Origin: Mesorhizobium sp.
Lineage (GTDB): Bacteria > Pseudomonadota > Alphaproteobacteria > Rhizobiales > Rhizobiaceae
DNA: 64,000 bases
NCBI GenBank assembly: GCA_004020875.1
Contig: SAPZ01000012.1
Span: 62,001 to 126,000 of the forward strand
Reading direction: 5' to 3'
A program made the position numbers and the translations under genes. The notes beneath the pieces were generated by a model. That model did no database searches and had not been told where the DNA came from. It saw nothing but the letters and a program-made list of their open reading frames with translations. This document shows, piece after piece, positions 6,628 to 15,684 of the stretch. Every line of letters starts with the position of its first letter. Within the stretch, counting starts at the first letter, position 1.

Positions 6628-7713
6628 ATGGCGAATGGGCTCGATGATGTTGTGGCGGCCGACACGGTGCTTTCCGACGTCGACGGTGTGGGCGGGCACC
6701 TCACCATCCGCGGCCATTCGCTGGCGGAGCTCGCCGGCCGCTGGCGTTACGCGCAGGTGGTGCGCCTGCTGTTCGACGGGTTCTTCGACGATCTCCCCGG
6801 CGATGCTGAACTGGAGAAGGCGATCGGCAAGGCGCGTGTGGAGGTATTCGATCGTGTGAAACCGTTGCTTGCGCAGCTCGCCCGGCTCGATATCTACAGC
6901 GGCATGCGGGCCGGCATGGCCATCCTGCCGGACGGTGACGGGCTTGCCGACGCGCTGCGGCTCATCGCGGCGCCGGCGGTGCTGACGCCGGCGCTGCTGC
7001 GCCTTGGCCAGGGCGAGACGCCGATCACGCCCGACGAAAAGGCTGATCATGCCGGCGATATGCTGCGGATGCTCGCTGGCACCGCCTCGCCGGCGCTTGC
7101 CAAGGCGCTGGACAGCTATCTGGTGACGGTCTGCGACCACGGGTTGAACGCCTCGACCTTCGCGACCCGCGTGGTGGCCTCGACGCAGGCGGGGCTGACC
7201 TCGGCGATCCTGGCCGGGCTCGGCGCGCTGAAGGGTCCGCTGCATGGCGGCGCGCCGGGGCCGGTGATCGAGATGCTCGACGCCATCGAGGCCAGCGGCG
7301 ACGCGACCGCCTGGCTCAGCGATGAGATCGCGCATGGCGAGCGCATCATGGGGTTCGGCCATCGCATCTACCGCGTTCGCGATCCGCGCGCCGACGCGCT
7401 GAAGGCGGTCGTGCGGCAACTCGGCTCCTGCAACGAAACGAGCAGCCGGCTGGCCTTTGCCGAGAAGGTGGAACAGGCGGCGCTCGACGTGCTCAGGATC
7501 GCCAAGCCGCAGCGCTCGATCCAGACCAATGTCGAGTTCTACACCGCGCTTCTGCTCGAGGCGGTCGGCTTCCCGAACGAGGCGTTCTCAAACGTCTTCG
7601 CCGCCGGCCGCGCCGCCGGCTGGATCGCTCATGCCCGCGAGCAGCAGGCGACGGGACGGCTGATCAGGCCGCAATCGCGGTATGTCGGGCCGTTGCCGGA
7701 CCTCGTGGCCTGA
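6628..7713 (+). CDS. citrate/2-methylcitrate synthase family protein
   Basis: A 361-residue citrate synthase-fold protein without the helix-turn-helix of its divergent neighbour. Active-site-like segments GPLHGGAPG and GFGHRIYRVRDPRAD are present. The catalytic aspartate position (normally NVDF or NIDF) reads NVEF, a Glu, near residue 309. ATG 6628 is chosen over upstream in-frame codons because AAGGAGA lies 5-6 bp before it. Oxaloacetate plus acyl-CoA condensation is the family reaction, but the Asp-to-Glu change and the paired arrangement leave the true substrate or activity open. Confidence 0.8.
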   Translation: MANGLDDVVAADTVLSDVDGVGGHLTIRGHSLAELAGRWRYAQVVRLLFDGFFDDLPGDAELEKAIGKARVEVFDRVKPLLAQLARLDIYSGMRAGMAILPDGDGLADALRLIAAPAVLTPALLRLGQGETPITPDEKADHAGDMLRMLAGTASPALAKALDSYLVTVCDHGLNASTFATRVVASTQAGLTSAILAGLGALKGPLHGGAPGPVIEMLDAIEASGDATAWLSDEIAHGERIMGFGHRIYRVRDPRADALKAVVRQLGSCNETSSRLAFAEKVEQAALDVLRIAKPQRSIQTNVEFYTALLLEAVGFPNEAFSNVFAAGRAAGWIAHAREQQATGRLIRPQSRYVGPLPDLVA

Positions 7714-7896
7714 ACTTGGTCCTCGCCTCATGCGAGGAGAGAGTTCTCGCATGGACAAAATTTCATCCGATCATGCTTGTGTGTTCGTGTTCTTGCCTTG
7801 GTCCGTCCCTATATGCTGCACTGCAACATAGCCTGACGGCACCGACTCCGCTCCAATGACGCAGCGGTAGGCCGGCGCATCAAGACAAGGAACGCC

Positions 7897-9027
7897 ATGG
7901 CGAAGAACGGCAAGGCGGAGGAAAAGAAGAAGATCAACATCGCGCTCCAGGGCGGCGGCTCGCATGGCGCCTTCTCCTGGGGTGTGCTCGACCGTCTGCT
8001 GGAGGATGGGCGGCTGGAGATCGCGGCGGTGTCCGGCACCAGCGCCGGCGCCATGAACGCGGTGGCGCTGGCCGATGGCTTGGTGCGCGGCGGCGTGGAA
8101 GGCGCGCGAAAAAAGCTCGACGATTTCTGGCGGGCGGTGGCCTCGAAGGGTCGTTTCAGCCCGGTGCAGCGCATGCCGTGGGACGTCGCATGGGGCAACT
8201 GGTCGATCGAGAACACGCCGGGCTATCTGTTCTTCGACACGATGTCGCGGGTCTTCTCGCCCTATGTCGCCAATCCGCTCGGCCTCAACCCGCTGCGCGA
8301 TGTGGTAGCGAAGGAGATCGACTTCGGCAATGTGCGTGCCTGCAAGTCGATGGAGCTGTTCATCTCGGCGACCAATGTCGAGACCGGACAGCTGCGCGTT
8401 TTCTCCGACGGGGAGATCGACCTCGACACGGTGATGGCCTCGGCCTGCCTGCCGCAATTGTTCCGCGCCGTCGAGATCAAGGGCGTGCCCTATTGGGATG
8501 GCGGCTATGGCGGCAATCCGGCGCTCTTTCCGTTCTTCAAGGCGGCGGCCACGGAAGATGTGCTCCTGGTGCAGATCAATCCCGTGGTGCGCGAAGGCAC
8601 GCCGAAAAGCGCAAATGAGATTCAGAACCGCATCGACGAGATCACTTTCAATGCCGGGCTGCTGCGTGAATTTCGCTCGATCGCCTTCGTCAAGGAATTG
8701 ATCGCCGCCGGTCGCCTGCCGCATGGGGAATATCGCGACATCCGCATGCACCGCATCGATGCCGACGAGGCTTTCAAGGACCTCTCGGCGTCGTCCAAGG
8801 TCAATGCCGAATGGGCTTTCATCGCCTATTTGCGCGACCTCGGCCGCAGCGCCGCCAGCGACTGGCTGGAAGAGAATTACGACGCCGTCGGCCAGCGGCC
8901 GACACTCGATCTTTCAGGCGAGCTTGACGATGGCTTCAAGCCGTTGCGCGGCCCAGCGCCGGGGCGCCGCGTGAAGGAATTCCTCGCCGCGCACATCAAG
9001 CCGGAATCCGCGCGACGTCGGGCTTAG
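7897..9027 (+). CDS. patatin-like phospholipase family protein
   Basis: A 376-residue serine acyl hydrolase of the patatin/RssA-like class. The oxyanion loop GGGSHG is near residues 19-24, the nucleophile Ser49 lies in GTSAG (47-51), and the dyad Asp201 is in DGGYGG. No signal peptide is seen after the charged N-terminus MAKNGKAEEKKK, so it is probably cytoplasmic. AAGGAACGCC precedes the ATG. It lies close to PHB genes, and patatin-like proteins have been linked to PHB granules in other bacteria, but its substrate here cannot be told from sequence. Confidence 0.85.
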   Translation: MAKNGKAEEKKKINIALQGGGSHGAFSWGVLDRLLEDGRLEIAAVSGTSAGAMNAVALADGLVRGGVEGARKKLDDFWRAVASKGRFSPVQRMPWDVAWGNWSIENTPGYLFFDTMSRVFSPYVANPLGLNPLRDVVAKEIDFGNVRACKSMELFISATNVETGQLRVFSDGEIDLDTVMASACLPQLFRAVEIKGVPYWDGGYGGNPALFPFFKAAATEDVLLVQINPVVREGTPKSANEIQNRIDEITFNAGLLREFRSIAFVKELIAAGRLPHGEYRDIRMHRIDADEAFKDLSASSKVNAEWAFIAYLRDLGRSAASDWLEENYDAVGQRPTLDLSGELDDGFKPLRGPAPGRRVKEFLAAHIKPESARRRA

Positions 9028-9153
9028 AGTGACTTCGCTGCCTGTCAGCAAGTCCACCCCGACTGTCAGCATCTTCCCCAGCGGAACCGGCGGGGCGCTG
9101 GATCATGCCCGCAGCGCGATGTAGTCTTACCTAAACGTAAAGGGGAGGTAACG

Positions 9154-10584
9154 ATGCTGCAGACCAGGCAGAATGCTCTCGGGGTCAGGTTTGAAGCGCA
9201 ATGCCGGGCCTTCGAGAGGGAGCCCTTTCCGACGCTGGCGGCGCGCAAGGACCGGCTGAACCGCCTTCTGGCGCTTACCGAAAAGCATGAGGCCGAGATA
9301 TGTGCTGCAATCGACAGCGATTTTTCCGCCCGCTCGGCCGAGGAAACGCGGCTTGCCGAACTGTTTGTCGTGCGCGCCGGCATCAGGCATGCACTGTCGC
9401 ATCTGAGGGCCTGGATGCGCGAGCGACGCGTCGCCACCAGCCTGCCTTTCCTGCCGGGACGCAACCGCCTCTTGCCGCAGCCGCTCGGCGTCGTGGGGAT
9501 CGTCTCGCCGTGGAACTATCCCTTCCAGCTCGCTATCGCGCCGGCGACCGCGGCGCTCGCGGCCGGCAACCGCGTTATGATCAAGCCGTCTGAGCTGACG
9601 CCGAAGTTTTCGGACCTGCTCGCCAGCCTGGTCGAAAAATATTTCGCCGCCGACGAGGTCGGCGTGATGGTCGGCGACGCGGATGTCGGCAAGGCGTTCG
9701 TGTCGTTGCCGTTCGACCATCTCCTGTTCACCGGCTCGACCGCCGTCGGCCGTCAGGTGGCGCTGGCCGCTGCCGCCAATCTGACGCCGGTGACGCTGGA
9801 ACTCGGCGGCAAATCGCCGGCGATCTTCGATCCGTCCTGCGACCTCGATGCGGCGGTCGCCAGCGTCGCTTATGGCAAGCTGCTCAATGCGGGCCAGACC
9901 TGCATCGCACCGGACTATCTGATGGTCCCACGGGGCCAAGGCGCGGCGATCGCGGCCAAATTCGCCACCGCCATTGCCAAGCTCTATCCGCGCCTCGGCG
10001 ATAATCCCGACTATACGGCGATCGTCAGCGAGCGGCATCACCGGCGGCTGATCGACATGGTCGCCGAAGCGCGCGACAGCGGCGCCGATATCACCGAGGT
10101 CAATCCGGCAAACGAGACGCTCGGCGTCAGCGACCGCAAGATGGCGCCGGTGCTGGTGCGCAACGCGGGCGACAACCTGCGGCTGATGCGCGAGGAGATT
10201 TTCGGGCCGGTGCTGCCGATCGTCGAATATGGCACGGTCGACGAGGCCATCGGTCACATCAATCGTGGGGACCGTCCGCTTGCCCTCTACTGGTTCGGCA
10301 AGCACAGCGGCAATCGCCGGAGGGTGATGCGGGAAACCGTGTCCGGCGGCGTGACCGTCAACGACTGCATGATGCATCTTGTGCAGGAACGGCAGCCATT
10401 CGGCGGCGTCGGCGCCAGCGGCATGGGTGCCTACCATGGCGAATGGGGCTTTGGAACTTTCAGCACCTTCAGCAAGGAGAAGCCGATCTTTCACCAGTCC
10501 CGCTTAAGTGCCGCAAGCCTTTTACGGCCACCCTACGGCAAGACGTTCGAGCGGCTTTCCCGGCTGCTGAACCTTATTACTTGA
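9154..10584 (+). CDS. coniferyl-aldehyde-dehydrogenase-like ALDH
   Basis: NAD(P)-dependent aldehyde dehydrogenase of 476 residues, oxidising an aldehyde to the acid. The general-base Glu216 lies in LELGGKSP and the nucleophile Cys250 in GQTCIAP. SPWNYP and the short N-terminus place it in the class 3/coniferyl aldehyde group rather than betaine or succinate semialdehyde enzymes. A strong ribosome binding site AGGGGAGGT precedes ATG 9154. It stands alone on the plus strand, so the context does not reveal the substrate. Long-chain or aromatic aldehydes are the usual alternatives. Confidence 0.87.
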   Translation: MLQTRQNALGVRFEAQCRAFEREPFPTLAARKDRLNRLLALTEKHEAEICAAIDSDFSARSAEETRLAELFVVRAGIRHALSHLRAWMRERRVATSLPFLPGRNRLLPQPLGVVGIVSPWNYPFQLAIAPATAALAAGNRVMIKPSELTPKFSDLLASLVEKYFAADEVGVMVGDADVGKAFVSLPFDHLLFTGSTAVGRQVALAAAANLTPVTLELGGKSPAIFDPSCDLDAAVASVAYGKLLNAGQTCIAPDYLMVPRGQGAAIAAKFATAIAKLYPRLGDNPDYTAIVSERHHRRLIDMVAEARDSGADITEVNPANETLGVSDRKMAPVLVRNAGDNLRLMREEIFGPVLPIVEYGTVDEAIGHINRGDRPLALYWFGKHSGNRRRVMRETVSGGVTVNDCMMHLVQERQPFGGVGASGMGAYHGEWGFGTFSTFSKEKPIFHQSRLSAASLLRPPYGKTFERLSRLLNLIT

Positions 10585-10931
10585 CAGCAATTCACAGCAT
10601 TATCGCTGGCGACTGATGCGTTTTCGACCGATGGCGACGGTCATTTCCGGAGAAGTTGCGCATCATACTGACGGCTGCTGCCAGTAACCTTGGGAACCTG
10701 CCGGCGCGCCGCAAAAGCGCCAGACGGCTGGCAGAAAAGCTCGTATTTGTCGAGGCACGGCGTTCCACGCCGCAATGTTCCCGCAACTTTTCCGACTATA
10801 TTGCGCCGCAACTTTCGGCTAGAAGCGCTCGTCCGCCGATCACGGCAAATTGAACTAGGCCCCGCGCACACCCACATCGGCCGCGCGCCCAAGTCGGAAG
10901 CGCCGACCTCTCCAGGTCCTGCTACGGAAAA
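10585..10931. other. intergenic region upstream of RND efflux genes
   Basis: No convincing gene. CCGCAACTTT occurs twice as a direct repeat (10781-10790 and 10806-10815) with a related CCGCAATGTT at 10770, a possible regulator site for the efflux operon. No clear promoter hexamers were found. Confidence 0.35.
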
Positions 10932-12113
10932 ATGACGATGCCGAAAATCAGGTTTCACAAGCTTGCAGCCATTGCCGTGCTCATCGGTTTCGCGGCCTGG
11001 ATGGGGACGGGCGAGTTTTCCTCCGTCGGCAGCGCCGCCGACAAGTCGGTCACCACCGACAAAAAAGCCGACGCCGGCAAGCCCGAGGCCTCCAAGCCGA
11101 AGACAGCCGAGGCCGAGCCGAAGGCGGCGCCGCGCACCGTCGCGGTGGTGACGCCGCCGCGCAAGACCTTCGCGCGCGCCATCCGCATCTCCGGCCTGAC
11201 CGAGGCCGACAAGCGCGCCGTGCTGGCGACGCGCGTCGCCGGCGTTATCGAGAAGCTGCCGGTCAAGCAGGGCGACCGCGTCAAGACCGGCGATCTCGTG
11301 CTGATGCTCGCGGCCGAGGAGAAGATCTCCAATGTCGACAACGCCAGGCAGCTCCTTGCGCAGCGCAAGGCCGAGCTCGATGCCGCCGAGCAACTGGCCA
11401 AGACCGGCAATCTGCCGAAACTGCAGCTCGACACCGCCCGCTCCAACCTGACGCTGGCGCAATCGCAGCTCGACACCGCGCAGGCGGAGCTCGACCGCAA
11501 CGAGGTCAAGGCGCCGTTCGACGGCGTCATCGACCGCATTCCGGTGGAGCTCGGCAGCTCGGTTATGCAGGGCGGCGAGGTGGCGACGATCCTGAAGCTT
11601 GATCCGGTGATCGCCCGGGGCGAGATCAGCGAGCGCGACCTGCGCTATCTCAAGATCGGCGACCAGGCCGACGTGCGCCTGGTCAACGACCAGAAGGTCA
11701 CCGGCACGGTTCGCTATATCAGCCGCGATGCCTCGGCGCAGACCCGTACCTTCCGCGTCGAAGTTGCGATTCCCAATGGCGACGGCTCCATTCCCGCCGG
11801 CATGACGGCCGAGATCACGCTCAGCGCCGAGCCGACCAATGCGGTCATGCTGCCGCGCTCGGTGGTGACGCTGGGAGACAAGGGCGACCTTGGCATCCGC
11901 GCCGTCGGCAAGGACAACAAGGTGGCGTTCTTCCCGATCGACCTGGTCGACGATACGCCGCACGGCCTGGTGCTGGGCGGCATTCCGGAAGATGCGCGCA
12001 TCATCGTCGCCGGCCAGGAACTGGTGAAGGAAGGCGACTTGGTCAAGCCCGTCGAGGCCGACCAGGCGACCATCAGCAAGCTGATCGGCGAAGCCACCGC
12101 CGGCACGCAGTAA
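10932..12113 (+). CDS. RND efflux periplasmic adaptor (HlyD/MFP family)
   Basis: Membrane fusion protein linking an RND pump to an outer-membrane channel. The 393-residue protein starts with one hydrophobic segment (about 10-25), then an Ala/Lys/Pro-rich linker, a split lipoyl domain (IEKLPVKQGDRVKTGD and KAPFDGVIDRIPVELG), an alpha-hairpin rich in Gln/Ala/Glu between them, and a beta-barrel domain. Two start codons, 10932 and 10938, are possible and neither has a strong ribosome binding site. The permease gene follows after 75 bp in the same direction. No outer-membrane channel gene is adjacent. Confidence 0.92.
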   Translation: MTMPKIRFHKLAAIAVLIGFAAWMGTGEFSSVGSAADKSVTTDKKADAGKPEASKPKTAEAEPKAAPRTVAVVTPPRKTFARAIRISGLTEADKRAVLATRVAGVIEKLPVKQGDRVKTGDLVLMLAAEEKISNVDNARQLLAQRKAELDAAEQLAKTGNLPKLQLDTARSNLTLAQSQLDTAQAELDRNEVKAPFDGVIDRIPVELGSSVMQGGEVATILKLDPVIARGEISERDLRYLKIGDQADVRLVNDQKVTGTVRYISRDASAQTRTFRVEVAIPNGDGSIPAGMTAEITLSAEPTNAVMLPRSVVTLGDKGDLGIRAVGKDNKVAFFPIDLVDDTPHGLVLGGIPEDARIIVAGQELVKEGDLVKPVEADQATISKLIGEATAGTQ

Positions 12114-12188
12114 AGCACGACGCGACGTCATCGGGCCTCGCCCGGCGGAAGCAAGTTCGCAGCCTTAGAAGCATAACAGGCCGAAGTC

Positions 12189-15100
12189 ATGGATATCGTC
12201 AGACTCGCCATCAACAACGCCCGCCTCACAATATCGGCGCTGCTGTTCCTGCTCGTCGCGGGCTGGGTCGCGTACCAGTCGACACCGAAGGAAGCGGAGC
12301 CCGACGTTCCGATTCCGATGATGTATGTCAGCCTGATCTATCAGGGCATTTCGCCGGAGGATTCCGAGCGCCTGCTGCTGAGGCCGATGGAGAGCAAGCT
12401 CAAGACCCTAAAAGGGCTGAAGGAGATGCGCTCTGCCGCCTTCCAGGGCGGCGGCTATGTGCTGGTAGAGTTCCAGCCGCAGACCGATCTCGCGACGGCG
12501 CTGCAGGACACGCGCAGCAAGGTGCAGGACGCCAAGGCCGACCTGCCGCAAGCGGCCGAGGAGCCGACGGTCAACGAGGTCAACGTCTCGGAATTCCCGG
12601 TCCTCGTCGTGACACTTTCCGGAGATGTGCCGGAGCGCTTGCTGACGTCGGCCGCGCGCGAGCTGCGCGACCGTATCGAGGAAGTGCCCGGCGTGCTCGA
12701 AGGCTCGCTGCAGGGCGCGCGCGACGACCTGGTCGAGGTCATCATCGATCCGGTGAAGCTCTCTTCCTATGGGCTGCAACTCGATCAGGTTATCCAGGGT
12801 GTCGGCGCCTCCAATAGCCTGGTCGCGGCCGGCAATCTCGAAGGTTCGGAGGGCAAATACGCGGTCAAGGTGCCGTCGCTGATCGTGACGCCGGAGGACG
12901 TAGCCAACCTGCCGGTTGTCGCCACGCCGAATGCCGTCGTGCAGGCCAAGGACGTCGCCACCATCCGCTCGACCTTCAAGGATGCCGAGACAGTCACACG
13001 CCTCGACGGCAAGCCGGCGATCGCCATCGAGGTAAAGAAGCGCATCGGCGCCAACCTGATCGACACGCTGACCCATGTCCGGCAGGTGTCCGACGCCTTC
13101 ATCAAGACGATGCCCGATGGCATGCACGTCACCTACACGCAGGACAAGTCGGTCTTCGTCAACCAGCTGCTTGGCGATCTGCAGAACCATGTGATGATCG
13201 CCGTGATCCTGGTGTTCATCGTCATCCTCTACGCGCTGTCGGGACGTGCCTCGCTGCTTATCGGGCTCGCCATCCCGTCCTCGTTCCTGATGGGCATCCT
13301 GCTGCTCGCCATGATGGGCTACACGATCAATATGATCGTGCTATTCAGCCTTATCCTGGCGGTCGGCATGCTGGTGGACGACGCCATCATCGTCACCGAA
13401 TTCGCGGAACGGCGCATGAGCGAGGGCATGCCGAAGGCGGACGCCTTCGCGCTGGCCGCCAAGCGCATGGCCGGCCCGGTCATCGCGGCGACGATGACGC
13501 GTATCGCGGCCTTCTCGCCGCTGCTCTTCTGGCCCGGCATCATCGGCGACTTCATGAAGTACATGCCGATCACGCTGATCGTGACGCTGTCGGCCTCGAT
13601 GCTCTACGCGCTGGTTTTCGCGCCGACTTTGGGCGCGATTTTCGCCAAGGCGCCGGAGCACCACGAGGAGGGCAATCGCGACGGCTGGTACATGGCTGTG
13701 GTCAAGCAAGCGGTGCGCTTCCCGGTCACCGTCATTCTGCTCACCGTCGGACTTCTGGTCGGCGTCGGCTTCGCCTATTCGAAATATGGCGCGGGCGTCG
13801 AATTCTTCCCGAGCGTCGAGCCGGATTATGGCCTGCTCTACGTGCATGCCCGCGGCAATCTTTCGCTGGCGGAAATGGACGCCGCGACCAAGACGGCGGA
13901 AACCCGCCTGCTCGGCTGGCCTGGCGTGAAGTCGGTCTATACGCGCGTCGGCAAGACGCAAGGCGGCGGCCAGGATGTTCCGGAAGACGTGGTGGGGGTC
14001 ATCCAGTACGAGTTCGTCGACTGGCGCCAGCGCAAATCGGCCAATCAGATCCTGAGTGAGCTGCGTACCGTCATGGGTGGCATCCCGGGCGTAGATGTCG
14101 AAGTGCGCGTGCCGGAGGCTGGTCCGCCGACCGGCAAGCCGATCCAGATCAGGCTGTCGGCGGCCGACCCGACCGGGCTCGACGACAAGGCTCGCGCGGT
14201 GGCAGCGCGGATCGCCAAGGTGCCGAATGTCATCGATATCTCGGATGGCCTGCCGCCGCCTGGAGTCGATTGGGCGCTTGAGGTGGACCGCGCCAAGGCC
14301 GCGCAGTATGGCATCAGCCCGACCTCCGTCGGGACCGTGGTGCAACTGGTGACCAACGGCCTAAAGCTCTCCGAGTACCGGCCGGCGGGGGCCGACAAGG
14401 CGGTCGACATCAGGTTGCGTCTGCCAGAGGACCGGCGCACGCTGTCGACGCTCGACGAACTCCGTGTGCAGACCTCGCAAGGGTCGGTGCCGATCTCGAA
14501 CTTCGTCGTCAGGAAGCCCGAGCCGACTGTCGGCATCCTGAACCGCATCGATGGCGCGCGCACCGTGGTGGTGCAGGCCAATGTCAGCGCCGGCGCGCAG
14601 GTCGCGGCGGTGCAGGACCAGGTCACCAAAGCCGTCGCCGACATGGATCTTGGCAGCGGCATACGCTGGAAGCTCGCCGGCTCCAACGAGGACAGCGCGG
14701 AAGCCAGCGCTTTCCTCGGCAAGGCCTTTGGCGCGGCGATCTTCCTGATCTTCCTCGTGCTCTTGGCGCAGTTCAACAAGTTCACCAGCGTGTGGCTTGT
14801 CCTGTCATGCGTGGTCATGGCCACGATCGGCGTGTTCCTGGGATTGCTTCTGACAGGCGAGGCCTTCGGCATCGTCATGTCGGGCATCGGCGTGATCGCG
14901 CTGGCCGGTGTGGTGGTGAACAACAACATCGTGCTCATCGACACGTATGACCGGCTGCGCGAGGAAGGCTGGGACAAGATGGACGCGGTGCTGCAGACCT
15001 GCCGCGAGCGCGCCCGCCCGGTCGTGCTGACGGCGGTGTCGGCCATCCTCGGCGTGCTGCCGATCGCCTTCGGCCTCGGTCTCGAAATCTTCCATCACGA

Positions 15101-15365
15101 GACGACGATCAACGCGCCGTCAACGCAATGGTGGATATCGCTGTCCTCGGCGATCGTCTTCGGCCTGTCCTTCGCCACGCTGCTGACGCTGGTGGTGACG
15201 CCGTCGATGCTGATGGTTTTCACTCGCGCCAAGGTAAAGCCCGGCCAGCGGCGCAACTGGTTCGGACGCTTGTTCCGCAGCGGCAAGGGCAAGGTCACGA
15301 CCGACGCGCCCGCTGGCGATGCCGGCGTCGAGCCGACGGAAGCCTTCCCGAAAGCCGCGGAATAG
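12189..15365 (+). CDS. RND efflux transporter permease (AcrB family)
   Basis: A 1058-residue inner-membrane proton antiporter of the hydrophobe/amphiphile exporter class. It has the expected two halves, each with a large periplasmic loop after the first helix and a block of helices. The paired aspartates of the proton relay lie in the fourth helix (GMLVDDAIIV, around residue 400). It forms a pump with the adaptor encoded just upstream. Substrate is not predictable. A strong terminator follows at 15391-15421, which closes the operon. Confidence 0.95.
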   Translation: MDIVRLAINNARLTISALLFLLVAGWVAYQSTPKEAEPDVPIPMMYVSLIYQGISPEDSERLLLRPMESKLKTLKGLKEMRSAAFQGGGYVLVEFQPQTDLATALQDTRSKVQDAKADLPQAAEEPTVNEVNVSEFPVLVVTLSGDVPERLLTSAARELRDRIEEVPGVLEGSLQGARDDLVEVIIDPVKLSSYGLQLDQVIQGVGASNSLVAAGNLEGSEGKYAVKVPSLIVTPEDVANLPVVATPNAVVQAKDVATIRSTFKDAETVTRLDGKPAIAIEVKKRIGANLIDTLTHVRQVSDAFIKTMPDGMHVTYTQDKSVFVNQLLGDLQNHVMIAVILVFIVILYALSGRASLLIGLAIPSSFLMGILLLAMMGYTINMIVLFSLILAVGMLVDDAIIVTEFAERRMSEGMPKADAFALAAKRMAGPVIAATMTRIAAFSPLLFWPGIIGDFMKYMPITLIVTLSASMLYALVFAPTLGAIFAKAPEHHEEGNRDGWYMAVVKQAVRFPVTVILLTVGLLVGVGFAYSKYGAGVEFFPSVEPDYGLLYVHARGNLSLAEMDAATKTAETRLLGWPGVKSVYTRVGKTQGGGQDVPEDVVGVIQYEFVDWRQRKSANQILSELRTVMGGIPGVDVEVRVPEAGPPTGKPIQIRLSAADPTGLDDKARAVAARIAKVPNVIDISDGLPPPGVDWALEVDRAKAAQYGISPTSVGTVVQLVTNGLKLSEYRPAGADKAVDIRLRLPEDRRTLSTLDELRVQTSQGSVPISNFVVRKPEPTVGILNRIDGARTVVVQANVSAGAQVAAVQDQVTKAVADMDLGSGIRWKLAGSNEDSAEASAFLGKAFGAAIFLIFLVLLAQFNKFTSVWLVLSCVVMATIGVFLGLLLTGEAFGIVMSGIGVIALAGVVVNNNIVLIDTYDRLREEGWDKMDAVLQTCRERARPVVLTAVSAILGVLPIAFGLGLEIFHHETTINAPSTQWWISLSSAIVFGLSFATLLTLVVTPSMLMVFTRAKVKPGQRRNWFGRLFRSGKGKVTTDAPAGDAGVEPTEAFPKAAE

Positions 15366-15390
15366 AGCTTTTCCAGACAGGCAGTGCAAG

Positions 15391-15421
15391 AAGCCGCCCG
15401 GGAACAACCGGGCGGCTTTTT
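15391..15421 (+). terminator. intrinsic terminator after the RND operon
   Basis: AGCCGCCCGG (15392-15401) pairs perfectly with CCGGGCGGCT (15408-15417) across a GAACAA loop, followed by a run of T to 15421. Confidence 0.92.
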
Positions 15422-15462
15422 GCATTGTTCCCTCGAAGTTCAACCAGACGGCGAGGGTTTTC

Positions 15463-15621
15463 ATGACGATCGGCACAATTCTCGTAATAATCCTGATCCT
15501 GATCCTGATCGGCGCCGTGCCGGCATGGCCGCATTCGCGCTCCTGGGGTTACGGCCCGTCCGGCATTGTCGGCGTGATCCTGATCGTGTTGCTGATCCTG
15601 CTGCTGATGGGCAGGATCTGA
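15463..15621 (+). CDS. DUF3309 small membrane protein
   Basis: A 52-residue protein, MTIGTILVIILILILIG..., with two hydrophobic stretches flanking the conserved WPHSRSWGYGPSG turn that defines DUF3309. GGCGAGGG lies upstream of the ATG. It follows a terminator, so it has its own promoter. Function of the family is unknown; small size and two membrane segments suggest an envelope or stress role. Confidence 0.85.
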   Translation: MTIGTILVIILILILIGAVPAWPHSRSWGYGPSGIVGVILIVLLILLLMGRI

Positions 15622-15635
15622 CCCCAAACGAATTG

Positions 15636-15659
15636 CGGCCGGGCTTTGAAACCCGGCCG
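15636..15659. terminator. hairpin between convergent genes
   Basis: CGGCCGGG (15636-15643) pairs perfectly with CCCGGCCG (15652-15659) across CTTTGAAA. It sits between the convergent DUF3309 gene and the NAD(P)-binding gene; the T-tract is weak. Confidence 0.55.
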
Positions 15660-15684
15660 TTCCGCTTTCGATGCAATCTTGCGG

